From Myxococcales bacterium (lineage in GTDB: Bacteria > Myxococcota > Myxococcia > Myxococcales > JAJYLH01): 43,515 bases of DNA. Location of the stretch: assembly GCA_021787845.1 (NCBI GenBank), contig JAJYLH010000048.1:1-43515 (forward strand), in the 5' to 3' direction. The notes beneath the pieces are model-generated. The model did not search any database. It had not been told where the DNA came from and saw only the letters and a list, made by a program, of their open reading frames with translations. A program made the position numbers and the translations under genes. This document shows, piece by piece, positions 1 through 7,811 of this stretch; positions within the stretch are counted from its first letter, which is position 1, and each line of letters starts with the position of its first letter.

Positions 1-10
1 GCCACCCTCG

Positions 11-88
11 CGCTCGCCCTTCGAGGCCCGCGCATGCTTGCCGTGCTCCATTCATGCTCCGTGGGCGCGGGCACCTCAGGGTGAGCGG
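11..88. repeat. Inverted repeat of the CGCTCRCCCT...AGGGTGAGCG type
   Basis: The left arm at 11-26 (CGCTCGCCCTTCGAGG) pairs with the right arm at about 74-87 (CCTCAGGGTGAGCG), with a loop of about 45 nt. The same arm pair recurs at 12500-12531 with a short loop, and a weaker version lies near 21390-21420, so this is a dispersed intergenic element. No gene is visible in the first 528 bases. Confidence 0.5.
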
Positions 89-134
89 ATCGGGGACCAA
101 GACACCTGAGGTGTCTGGATACCCAGACTCCATA

Positions 135-308
135 AACGTTAGCGGGGGTATCTCCTTCGTTCAGGTCGGAGCCCGGCTCCCATTTTCTTGTGGCACGGGC
201 GTCCCCGCCCGTGTAGCCTTCGTTGTGGCTTTCACAGGCGAGGACGCCTGTGCCACGGGAGAAGAGCCCGCGCTGAACCTGAACGAAGCCGATACCCCCA
301 AAACGTTA
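135..308. repeat. Nested palindromic (MITE-like) element
   Basis: The outer arms are AACGTT + AGCGGGGGTATC + CCTTCGTTCAGG at 135-165 and the matching CCTGAACGAAG..GATACCCCC..AACGTT at 278-308. Inside lies a second inverted repeat of the GTGGCACGGGCGTC / GACGCCTGTGCCAC type, near 190-260. The nested symmetry and the lack of coding signal suggest a non-autonomous mobile or structural repeat. No transposase is nearby. Confidence 0.55.
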
Positions 309-338
309 ACCCACAATCCAGGTTCGGAGGAGCTCAGC

Positions 339-416
339 TCGTAGGATGGGTGGAGCGGAGCCCATCGGCGAGCGCCGCAATGATGGGCTTCGCTGCGCTC
401 TGCCCATCCTACGAGT
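339..416. repeat. GTAGGATGGG palindromic repeat
   Basis: The left arm CTCGTAGGATGGG (339-351) is matched exactly by CCCATCCTACGAG at the right end. Imperfect pairing continues inwards through the GGAGCGGAGCCCATC / GATGGGCTTCGCTGCGCTC segments. Related arms (CAGTAGGATGGGCAGTCC) flank 22169-22347, so it belongs to a dispersed family. Confidence 0.6.
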
Positions 417-528
417 TCGCGCGCCGCGTCGAGAACCTGCGCGCCGCGCGAGCCTTTCGAGGCTTGGTAGATCAGGGCGAGCGGTTTCTCGCTCAGGGGC
501 CACAATGTTGGAGACTTTCCGGGCTGTG

Positions 529-2067
529 CTACGGTTCGCGCCAGAGCCAGACGCCGCTGCCGAGCTCGGGAGGCGTGCTGCTGCTGCCGTCGTTCACGAA
601 GGACATGTACAGCTTGTCGTTACCGGCGAAACGCACCGAGACGTAGCTGCCGGTGACCGCCTTGGAGTTGTTGTCGTCCGAGCTGCAGGTGGTCCAGATG
701 GACAAGTCGCTCGAGCGTGCCAGCTTGGGATTCCCGCAGGTGGCGTCGCCGGCGCCGCCCCCGGATTCGTAGGCGATGGCGCCCTCGCCGCTGGAGCTGA
801 TGACTTCGGCGGTGGCTGAACCGGGAAGGGCGCTGTGATCTCCAGGCACCTTGTCGGGCGCGGCGAAGGTCAGTCCGCCGTCGGGCGAGGGGGAGACCCA
901 AACCGCTGCGTCTGCGTTCGGATCGAGCTGCGCGGTGAAGGCGACGACCGGGTTCGTCCCATGGAACGCCAGGGCCACCGACGGATTGTCGTTCTGGACG
1001 TTGTTCGTGTCGGCGACCTTCACGGTCGCAAGGTTGCCGGGCCGCCCAAAACCGAGGACGCTGCTGGCGCTCGAGCCATTGGTGTCGGGATCGCTCCAGA
1101 AGGCGAGCCCGGGTTGCCCGGCGGAGTCCAGCGCGAAGCCCACCGGGACTTGCGTGGCTCCGCCGGCGCCGCCCGGCTCCGGCACCCGGACGTCGTTCCA
1201 GGAGCCGCTTCCCGTCCCGCTGGAAACCCGGATGCGGGAGCAGCCGGAGGTACCGCAGGCATCGTAGTCGTGCCAATACGCGATCCAGATCTTCCCACCG
1301 GCCATCAGGAGGCTCGGAACAGCCGCGAATTGGATATCGGCGGGGCGCACGGTCGCCTTCGTCCAGGTGGCGCCGCCATCGGTGGAGCGCGCAAGCACGA
1401 TGTCCGCTCCGTCGCCCGCGTTGGCCGGCACCCTCTGGTAGGCGATGCCCAGCGTGTCGTTCGACGCATCGAACGCCATCGAGACCTGGCGCTCGCCGGG
1501 ATCGGTATCGATGCCGCCGACGGTGTCGATGCGCACCGGCGCGTTCCACTTGTACTTGGCCCGGTTCCAGGTGACCGCGTAGAGGGTCGAGTCCGAGGGG
1601 TCGGTGTCGCCATTCGGATCGACAAAGACGTAGCCGAGCACCGGGTCATCGTTGGCGTCGAGGGTCATCGCCAACTGGGACCCGAAGGCGCTCGGAGCCA
1701 CCCCGCGGGGAAGCGCCACCGCCAGGTCGAAGCCGGTCGGCGGCGGCCCCACGGTGACCGTGTTGGAAGCCGCCGAGATGCCCTGCGCGTCGATTGCCTT
1801 GACCTCATAGACGTACGTCGCGTACCCGTCGGTCAAGGCGTCGGTGAAGGTGGTGGTGCCGCTGGTGGCGAGCTTGGCGAAGCTGCCGCCGAGCGGTTCG
1901 CGATCGATTTCGTAGGTGACCCCGCTCGAGGCGCTGGGCGTCCAGGAGAGCACGGCCTGGCTCTTCGAAGCCGAGGTGCAGACGAGTCCGGTGGGCGCCG
2001 CTGGGCCGTTGCCGGCCGAGCTGCAGGCCACCGCCAGTCCCACGAGGAAGATCAGTGTTCGACGCAT
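529..2067 (-). CDS. Lipoprotein with fibronectin type III and Asp-box (sialidase-like) repeats
   Basis: The start codon at 2067 follows a strong AAGGAG site. The N-terminus (MRRTLIFLVGLAVACSS) is a lipoprotein signal with Cys15 as the likely lipidation site. Residues about 25-110 form one fibronectin type III domain (APTGLVCTSAS ... YEVKAID ... SNTVTV). The rest looks like a beta-propeller of the BNR/sialidase kind, with Asp-box motifs STDGGATW near residue 226 and SPDGGLTF near 391. The Arg triad of true sialidases was not identified, so a binding or structural role on the cell surface is more likely than glycan cleavage. It is about 510 residues and is transcribed away from the next lipoprotein gene across a long intergenic region. 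The open frame continues upstream of this start, but that part spans the minisatellite and has no signal peptide. Confidence 0.85.
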   Translation of the reverse strand: MRRTLIFLVGLAVACSSAGNGPAAPTGLVCTSASKSQAVLSWTPSASSGVTYEIDREPLGGSFAKLATSGTTTFTDALTDGYATYVYEVKAIDAQGISAASNTVTVGPPPTGFDLAVALPRGVAPSAFGSQLAMTLDANDDPVLGYVFVDPNGDTDPSDSTLYAVTWNRAKYKWNAPVRIDTVGGIDTDPGERQVSMAFDASNDTLGIAYQRVPANAGDGADIVLARSTDGGATWTKATVRPADIQFAAVPSLLMAGGKIWIAYWHDYDACGTSGCSRIRVSSGTGSGSWNDVRVPEPGGAGGATQVPVGFALDSAGQPGLAFWSDPDTNGSSASSVLGFGRPGNLATVKVADTNNVQNDNPSVALAFHGTNPVVAFTAQLDPNADAAVWVSPSPDGGLTFAAPDKVPGDHSALPGSATAEVISSSGEGAIAYESGGGAGDATCGNPKLARSSDLSIWTTCSSDDNNSKAVTGSYVSVRFAGNDKLYMSFVNDGSSSTPPELGSGVWLWREP

Positions 2068-2985
2068 AGGGCGTGCTCCTTGGGACGCGGTTCCCGAGAG
2101 TCCGCGTCGGGGTGAAGTGAATCCGGTCCGGCGGACAGCTCCTGCCGAACCGCGAGACAGTGGCTTCGAAAACCTGTGAAGAGAGCGCCGATCCCGAGCG
2201 GCGGCCAAGGTAGCACACCGCTTCACGGCCGTCAAGCGGGCCGGCGGGCGGGACAGGGGGCAGGCCGGGTGCCATTCCCGTTGGCCTCCAGCGGAGACGG
2301 ATGGAAGCTTCGCCTCGAGGCTCCAGCCGTGGCTCGGCGATCGCGCGCTCTGTCGTTGGATGTAGGCCGCCGGGCCCCGTCGGCGGACTCGCCAACGATG
2401 TGGGATGACGTGGGGAACTCGAAGCAACGATGCCCGAGACGGGCGGCGGGGGTCCGGGAACCGCTGGCGGGGCTCCGATCGCCGTCGGCGAGATTCCGGT
2501 CACTGTCGGCCGGTTTCTGGTTACTGTCGGCGGGTTTCCGGATGCTGTCGGCGGCTTTCCGGATGCTGTCGGCGGGTTTCCGGATGCTGTCGGCGGGTTT
2601 CCGGATGCTGTCGGCGGCTTTCCGGATGCTGTCGGCCGGATTCCGGTTACTGTCGGCCGGATTCCGGTTACTGTCGGCGCTCCGTCGGTCGGCGGAGGCT
2701 CGACGTGGCGGAGCGCCAGAAGGATGCGAGGCGCATCGCCACCGCAGCGCCACCCGCGGGCGTGATCGAGCATCGACATCGAGTCGGAGCGCGGACGTCG
2801 CGTCCGCCCTGGGGTGCTGGGTATCCTGCCGGCGTCGGGCGGGACGCCCTCGATCCCCGGGGCGGGCAAGATGCCCGCGCGCCGTGAAGCGTCAACTCGC
2901 GGGCGCGCTGCGGGGCGTGCGCTCGACGGGGGTCGTGGCAGCGGCGGCGTTTGTGGCGCGGGAAGGTTGCGGCTATGATGCGCGA
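2068..2985. other. Long divergent intergenic region
   Basis: This stretch of about 900 bp lies between two divergently transcribed lipoprotein genes and must hold both promoters. It carries the 21-bp tandem array at 2471-2680 and a GC-rich segment around 2790-2885 with GGCGGGCAAGATGCCCGCGC-type symmetry. Long open frames cross it on both strands only because the 21-bp unit and the high GC lack stop codons. None has a convincing start or domain. Confidence 0.6.
2471..2680. repeat. 21-bp tandem repeat (minisatellite), about 10 copies
   Basis: Ten consecutive 21-bp units start at about 2471. The core is TTCCGGATGCTGTCGGCGG; the outer copies read ATTCCGGTTACTGTCGGCCG. Central copies (2534-2638) are nearly identical and flanking copies diverge, as expected when an array expands from its middle. 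The period is a multiple of three and stop-free, so it would read as a heptad (FRMLSAG-like on +, ADSIRKP-like on -) if translated. No start, signal or domain supports translation. Confidence 0.9.
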
Positions 2986-3996
2986 GTGCGGACCCCAAGG
3001 GCGGTCCTGATTCTTGCGCTCGCCGCCGCGGGATGCGGAGCACGCGCTCCCCGGACCTCCGGTGGCGCGGCTGCTCGGCGCGACGGCGGTGAGCCTCCCG
3101 ACGCGGGCGCCGTCGCCGACGGGGGCGGCGACGCCGGGACGCCGGATCGGGACGGCGGGCAACCCGACGCGGGGCCGACGGCGGACGCAGGGGTGGACGG
3201 CGGGACGGTCGCGCCGGCGTGCACGGGTGACACCCTCGACAGTAACCGCAATCGCCTCCTTCAAAGCTACTACGAGTTTCTCGAGGCTCACGCCGCGACC
3301 CCGCAGACCAACGGGCTCGACGCGAGCAACGTCGCGAGCGCGCTCGATGTCTGGACGAAGCTCGATCCGTCGAGCCGCGCGGTGTTCCTCACCCTGACCG
3401 CGAGGATGCAAGGCAGCCTCCTCGGAAGCGACTCGAGCTCGATGCTCTCCCACGTCACCCGCGTCTACCGAATCGCGGGCGGCCAGGGAGCGACCGCGAC
3501 CAATCCGGGAAGCTGCGGAGGCGGTGAGTACAACCGGATGCTGATGTCGATGGATGCGACCCTGCAAGCGGCGCAGCTCGCTGCGAACCGCCATCACGGC
3601 GCCCGGCAGCCGAATGGCCGCTACGACATCAGCGACGTCGTTCCCACGAGCTACTGGCGAGACTCCCACGACCTGGGCGGCCCCCACTCGCCTTTTGACC
3701 TCAGCGACGAAACCAATGCCGGCGCGCCGCGAGGACAGACACAGTACTTTTCCGACCCCGCCTCGACGCGGGCGAGCTCGCCGCTCGGCCGGCAGGACCT
3801 TTCGACGCTCGTCGATCCCTACGCGCTGGAGATGGACCAGGATTACGACTGCCCGCACAACTCGAACCCGCTGTGCACCTACACCACCTACGGGCCTCTG
3901 TGCATGCTCGAGCCGGCGGAGCCCGGCACCCAGATCTTCACGGATTCCTACGGGAGCTTCGAGCCCGACTGGCAGCCACAAACCTGCGGGCGGTAA
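2986..3996 (+). CDS. Lipoprotein of unknown function with Asp/Gly/Ala-rich linker
   Basis: The GTG start gives MRTPRAVLILALAAAGCGA, a lipoprotein signal with lipobox LAAAGC and Cys17. Residues about 25-80 are a low-complexity D/G/A/P linker typical of myxobacterial surface lipoproteins. The remaining 250 residues look folded and contain several Cys (CTGDT, SCGGG, DYDCPHNSNPLCTY, GPLC, QTCGR), which suggests extracytoplasmic disulphides. The segment NRHHGARQPNGRYDISDVV is rich in His/Arg/Asp, but I recognise no family. No good ribosome-binding site precedes the GTG. The start was chosen because it gives a clean signal peptide and no in-frame ATG is near. It probably acts at the outer membrane or cell surface. 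Confidence 0.75.
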   Translation: MRTPRAVLILALAAAGCGARAPRTSGGAAARRDGGEPPDAGAVADGGGDAGTPDRDGGQPDAGPTADAGVDGGTVAPACTGDTLDSNRNRLLQSYYEFLEAHAATPQTNGLDASNVASALDVWTKLDPSSRAVFLTLTARMQGSLLGSDSSSMLSHVTRVYRIAGGQGATATNPGSCGGGEYNRMLMSMDATLQAAQLAANRHHGARQPNGRYDISDVVPTSYWRDSHDLGGPHSPFDLSDETNAGAPRGQTQYFSDPASTRASSPLGRQDLSTLVDPYALEMDQDYDCPHNSNPLCTYTTYGPLCMLEPAEPGTQIFTDSYGSFEPDWQPQTCGR

Positions 3997-4011
3997 CAAA
4001 AACAGCGGCTA

Positions 4012-4162
4012 TCCGGTTCGTTGCATGCCTATCCGGTTGACACACTTGGAGGCGGACATGTCAGTGTCCGGGTCGGATGCGGCGTCCCGAGCCAACCCGG
4101 GCACCGACGTGCCCTGCTCCAACGTCGGGCAAGTGTGTCAACCAGATAAGCAGACGAACCGG
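4012..4162. repeat. Palindromic intergenic element, best copy (TIR-bearing)
   Basis: TATCCGGTTGACACACTTG (4030-4048) is mirrored by CAAGTGTGTCAACCAGATA (4130-4148), 18 of 19 positions. The symmetry continues outwards imperfectly to CCGGTTCGT / ACGAACCGG at the two ends. Inside are GGAGGCGGACATGTCAGTGTCCGGGT and its partial mirror ACCCGGGCACCGACGTGCCC..CTCC. Related copies occur at 8834, 26862, 38030 and 38295. It lies just after the stop of the upstream lipoprotein gene, so it could also act as a transcript-end hairpin. Confidence 0.75.
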
Positions 4163-4212
4163 GAAGCTCTTCAAACGAGAGCCCATGATTCGTCGCGCGC
4201 GATGGCGCCCGG

Positions 4213-4401
4213 TCAGCCCGCGCCCGACGGCGGCTGCCGGTCGCGCCGGACGACGAGCGCCGGTTCCTCGCGCCGCCGCGGCTTGAGAAAGAACATCACG
4301 AAGGGCACCACCGGCATCGGCAGCACCGCCATCGCGAGCAGGAAGAGAATGAGCGCCGCCCGCGCGAGCACGAATCGGAGGCGCCGGAGCCATCGCTTCA
4401 T
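4213..4401 (-). CDS. Small single-pass membrane protein
   Basis: This 62-residue protein starts at 4401 behind an excellent AAAGGAGATTCACC-ATG ribosome-binding site. The N-terminus is basic (MKRWLRRLRFVLAR), followed by a hydrophobic segment (residues 13-38, AALILFLLAMAVLPMPVVPFVMFFL) and a charged, Arg-rich C-terminus. This predicts one membrane span, or a short hairpin broken by the prolines. Function is unknown. The minus-strand frame that ends at 4452 could be co-transcribed upstream of it. Confidence 0.6.
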   Translation of the reverse strand: MKRWLRRLRFVLARAALILFLLAMAVLPMPVVPFVMFFLKPRRREEPALVVRRDRQPPSGAG

Positions 4402-4451
4402 GGTGAATCTCCTTTGCGAGGTTCAGGACCGACAACGACGTCGGCCGGATC

Positions 4452-4751
4452 TCAGCGAAGGAGCGCGCGATGTCGGACGAACAGTCGCGGGGGCGCGCGC
4501 GAGTGCGCACACGCATGCGGGCGCGACGCGAGCCGCCGGACGACGGCGCGCGCGGGCGTGAGGCGACCGGGAGCGGCGACGGCACGCCGATCGACGCGGG
4601 GAGTTTCGCGCGAGGGCGGCTTGGCACGCTCGACCAGCTCGACGACAGGTCCGGTGTACGCATGCGCCTGCGCGCTCGTCGCAACGACCGGAGCGACCGT
4701 CAGCGCCAGCCAGACCAGCAGCATGCGAAGGAGCCGGACCATCGCGGCCAT
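4452..4751 (-). CDS. Possible small secreted protein
   Basis: From the ATG at 4751 (or 4742) the product begins MAAMVRLLRMLLVWLALTVAPVVATSAQAHA, a good signal peptide with an AHA cleavage site. A short Arg/Ala/Pro-rich tail of about 70 residues follows with no recognisable domain. There is no clear Shine-Dalgarno site, and the composition of the tail could be chance in high-GC DNA. The support is the signal peptide and the position 50 nt upstream of the well-initiated 62-residue membrane protein. Confidence 0.35.
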   Translation of the reverse strand: MAAMVRLLRMLLVWLALTVAPVVATSAQAHAYTGPVVELVERAKPPSRETPRVDRRAVAAPGRLTPARAVVRRLASRPHACAHSRAPPRLFVRHRALLR

Positions 4752-4928
4752 CGTAGCCACGCCGCGAGGCCTGTCAAGCCCGGCGGGCAGCACGCGCGAG
4801 TATCCGCGTCCGTCGTGCCGCCCGAATCCGCGCAGCGGCTGGAGGAAACGGGGCGCTGGTCACAGGCGCGCCGATGTGGTATCGAACGGGCCGGTCTTGG
4901 TCAGCGCGAGGCGCGCGAGGAGCGAGCG

Positions 4929-7313
4929 ATGTCGGCGAAGCGGATCTTGGGTTTGGCGGCGGGTCTGGCGCTCGTCGCGGGCGCGGCGTGGGCGGACGAG
5001 CCGTTCGTCCCGCAGGCGCTGGTCCAGCAGGGGCGCCTGTTGGATTCGAACGACCAGCCGGTCAACGGATCGGTCAGCATGACCTTCAACCTCTACCATC
5101 AAGCGACCGGCGGCACCGCGGTCTGGACTGAGACGCAGTCGATCCAGGTCGCAAACGGCTACTACGCGGTCCGGCTGGGCGATCCTGCCGACGCGAACGC
5201 GCAGCCGATCACGACCGACGACCTCGCCGGGCCGACGTATCTCGGCATCACCATCGACAACAACGAGCTCCTGCCGCGGCTTCAGCTCGCGACGGTGCCC
5301 TACGCCCAGCGCGCCGACCTCGCGAACCGGATGCAGGGCGGAACCATCGACGGCGCGACCATCACCAACTCGAGCGTCGACGCGACCTCGGTCTCTGTCG
5401 GCGGCCACCCGGTCATCGACTCGAACGGCAACATCGTGAACCTCGCGCAGCAGCTCCAGGGCGCCGGCATGGTGGCGTCGGATTCGAGCGAGCTCGGCGG
5501 CAAGCCCGCGTCGGACTACGTGACGAGCGACGTGCTGGGACAGTACGCGACCTCGGCCGACCTCGCGGCGCAGGAGTATGACAACCGGGTGCGCAACGGG
5601 TCCTTCGAGCTCGGCAGCCCGGGCGATCTGCCGACGGATTGGGTGACCCTCGGCAGCGGAACCGGCACGCGTGCGCAGGTGGCGGACCCGCTCTTCGGCG
5701 CGAGCGCGCTGGAGATCAACGACTCCGATTCCAGCGGCCAGGTCGCGGTGCAGCAAACGATCATCGCCTCGAGCGACATCGCGGGAGCCATCGGCGAGAC
5801 GTTCACGGCCTCGGTCTATGCCAAAAGGAAGGCCGGCTCGACGCAAGGACGAGTCTGCTTGGAGGACGACGGCGGCACCGACTGCGCGCCGCTGACGACC
5901 GGCAGCACCTACGCCCGCGCGAGCGTGAGCCATGTCATCACGAGCGGCGCGACCTCGCTCGTCCTCGTGCTCGACAGCGGCACCATCCCCGGCGACGCGA
6001 ACGACTATGTCTTCGACGGCGCGATGGTCACCCGCGGGAAGCTCGTGGTGGATTTCGCGCCCCAGATGGGCGAGCAGATGCCGTCGCTGCTGCCGGACGC
6101 GAGCATCCCGGCATCCAAGCTCGTCATGGGACCGGGCTCGGGGCTCAACGCCGACCTGCTCGATGGCATCGACTCGACGGGATTCGTGCAGACGCAGGGA
6201 GATCAGACTGTCGGCGGGACGAAGACGTTCACGAGCCCGGTCTCCGCGCCGAGCTTCACCGGCAGCGGCTCCGGCCTGACGAACATCCCGGATGGCGCGT
6301 TGTCGTCGAACATCCCGCGGCTCGACGGGAGCGATGACTTCAAGGGTGCGGACACGTTCTCGACCGCGCCGACCTTCGCCGCTCCCGGCGGCCAGCCGTT
6401 CACCGTGTCGAACGCGAACGCGCAGACCGTGACCAACCTGAGCTCGGACAAGCTCGATGGCATCGACTCGACGCAGTTCATGCGGTCGGACACCGACACG
6501 TCGACCAGCGGCAACCTTTCGGTCTCCGGCAATGTCAGCGCCGCGGGCGTCGTGACCGGCGACCGGTTCAAGAGCTCCGACACGCTTCTGCTCTCCAGCT
6601 ACCAGACCGCCAATCCCTCGAGCAACGTGGGGCTGTACTCGGCGCCGGGCGACCGCGATTCATGGGTGTTCTTGGACAGCGCCGACACCTCGACGAACTG
6701 GGGAATCTACCACCGGCAGATCGACACCCCGCTGGCCATCGCGGGCCAGGCGACTTTGGAGCCCAACTCCATCGCCTTCGTCGGAGGCGGCACCAGCACC
6801 TTGCAGGCGTTCGTCGGCCTCGGCACAGGCAACGCATACTTCAAGGGCAACGTCACGATCGGCGGAAGTATCTCCGCGTCCGGGAACCTCATCCTGTCGC
6901 TCTTCCCGACGCCGCAGATCAAGGAGTTCAGTTTCGCTGGCTTGCAAAACTTCGACGTGGCGCTGCCCGCCGCCGTCCAACCGGGGATGAAGGCCATCCT
7001 GGCGGACGTGTTCGCGACGGCTGATTCAAACGATCACCAGGTCTTCGTGCTCGGGAACGGCTGCACCTCGTATCAACGGGACTGGATCGACACCCGGGGA
7101 ACGCAGCCGAGCACCGTCTTCGGCGACCTCGCGACGCAGTGCATCCACCTCGTCTACAACGGCGAGGCCGACGGGTACACTTCGAACTACGGCCTCTGGT
7201 ACTCGAGCCAGGTCATTCCCCTCAAGTCCAACGGCCACATCGACTTCAGCAACTTCGCCAACTCGGGTTCCAACGGCTGGATCTACATGGTCATCCGCGG
7301 GTACTTCCAGTAG
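4929..7313 (+). CDS. Large secreted tail-fibre-like / carbohydrate-binding surface protein
   Basis: The ATG at 4929 follows GAGGAG and encodes a signal peptide (MSAKRILGLAAGLALVAGAAWA). Residues about 25-125 resemble the domain seen at the start of many bacterial fibre-like proteins: 'QGRLLDSNDQPVNGSVSMTFNLYHQATGGT..WTETQ..VANGYYAVRLGD', ending in VPYAQRADLA. Near residue 220 NGSFELGSPGDLPTDWVTLG begins a CBM4/9-like jelly-roll module. The C-terminal half has fibre-type repeats LLDGIDSTGFVQTQGDQTVGGTKTF and KLDGIDSTQFMRSDTDTSTSGNLSVSGNVSA, then a terminal domain. The 794-residue length and module order suggest an exported adhesin or fibre that binds polysaccharide. There are no phage structural genes around it, so a prophage origin is not supported. 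The frame is open upstream, but only this start gives a signal peptide. Confidence 0.8.
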   Translation: MSAKRILGLAAGLALVAGAAWADEPFVPQALVQQGRLLDSNDQPVNGSVSMTFNLYHQATGGTAVWTETQSIQVANGYYAVRLGDPADANAQPITTDDLAGPTYLGITIDNNELLPRLQLATVPYAQRADLANRMQGGTIDGATITNSSVDATSVSVGGHPVIDSNGNIVNLAQQLQGAGMVASDSSELGGKPASDYVTSDVLGQYATSADLAAQEYDNRVRNGSFELGSPGDLPTDWVTLGSGTGTRAQVADPLFGASALEINDSDSSGQVAVQQTIIASSDIAGAIGETFTASVYAKRKAGSTQGRVCLEDDGGTDCAPLTTGSTYARASVSHVITSGATSLVLVLDSGTIPGDANDYVFDGAMVTRGKLVVDFAPQMGEQMPSLLPDASIPASKLVMGPGSGLNADLLDGIDSTGFVQTQGDQTVGGTKTFTSPVSAPSFTGSGSGLTNIPDGALSSNIPRLDGSDDFKGADTFSTAPTFAAPGGQPFTVSNANAQTVTNLSSDKLDGIDSTQFMRSDTDTSTSGNLSVSGNVSAAGVVTGDRFKSSDTLLLSSYQTANPSSNVGLYSAPGDRDSWVFLDSADTSTNWGIYHRQIDTPLAIAGQATLEPNSIAFVGGGTSTLQAFVGLGTGNAYFKGNVTIGGSISASGNLILSLFPTPQIKEFSFAGLQNFDVALPAAVQPGMKAILADVFATADSNDHQVFVLGNGCTSYQRDWIDTRGTQPSTVFGDLATQCIHLVYNGEADGYTSNYGLWYSSQVIPLKSNGHIDFSNFANSGSNGWIYMVIRGYFQ

Positions 7314-7370
7314 CGGGGTGAGCGAACGTCGTCGGGGTCCGGCGCGAGGGGCCCCCAGAGGGAGCGCGCG

Positions 7371-7796
7371 ATGGTCGGCTGGATGGCGTACCTCGTGCTG
7401 GTGGCGCCCGTCACCGTCCTCGTCGTCACGCACCGGGCGCTCGGCACCACGCCAGTCGCGATCGGGTTCCAGCTCGCCGGGCTCGCCTTGGTCGTCTGGG
7501 CGCGGCTCGCCTTCGGCTGGCGCAGCTTCTACGCCGGGTCGAGCCCGACCGCCGGCCGGCTCGTGACCACCGGTCCCTATCGCTTCGTGCGAAATCCGAT
7601 CTACCTCGGCGTCCTCATCGCGTTGGGCGCGGCGGTGGCGACGCATCTCGACTGGACCTCCATCGTCTGCGGAACCGTCGCCGCCGGCGCCATCGCGGTC
7701 CGCATCGGCAGCGAGGAACGTCACGTCGCGGCGCGGTTTCCCCAGTACCGCGACTACGCCCGCAAGACGCGCCGGCTGATTCCCTTCGTGTTCTGA
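7371..7796 (+). CDS. Isoprenylcysteine carboxyl methyltransferase (ICMT/PEMT)-family membrane protein
   Basis: This 141-residue integral membrane protein has three to four hydrophobic spans (MAYLVLVAPVTVLVV, AIGFQLAGLALVVWARL, IYLGVLIALGAAVATH, IVCGTVAAGAIAV). It carries the hallmark C-terminal motifs of the family: TTGPYRFVRNPIYLG (about residues 64-78), then EERHVAARFPQYRDYARKTRRLIPF, which form the S-adenosylmethionine pocket. The start has a GAGGGAG site. In bacteria such proteins methylate small hydrophobic acceptors or are of unknown substrate; specificity cannot be assigned here. It lies 57 nt downstream of the fibre-like gene on the same strand and converges with the PilZ gene. Confidence 0.85.
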   Translation: MVGWMAYLVLVAPVTVLVVTHRALGTTPVAIGFQLAGLALVVWARLAFGWRSFYAGSSPTAGRLVTTGPYRFVRNPIYLGVLIALGAAVATHLDWTSIVCGTVAAGAIAVRIGSEERHVAARFPQYRDYARKTRRLIPFVF

Positions 7797-7811
7797 AAGC
7801 CGCGCCGTTTC

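Noticed and set aside
2471-2680. Possible CRISPR array
   Set aside because: The 21-bp units are directly adjacent with no spacers, and no cas genes are present.
2176-2985. Translated heptad repeat protein (FRMLSAG-like) upstream of the second lipoprotein
   Set aside because: The open frame exists because the 21-bp unit has no stops; there is no start with a ribosome-binding site, and the lipoprotein signal begins at 2986.
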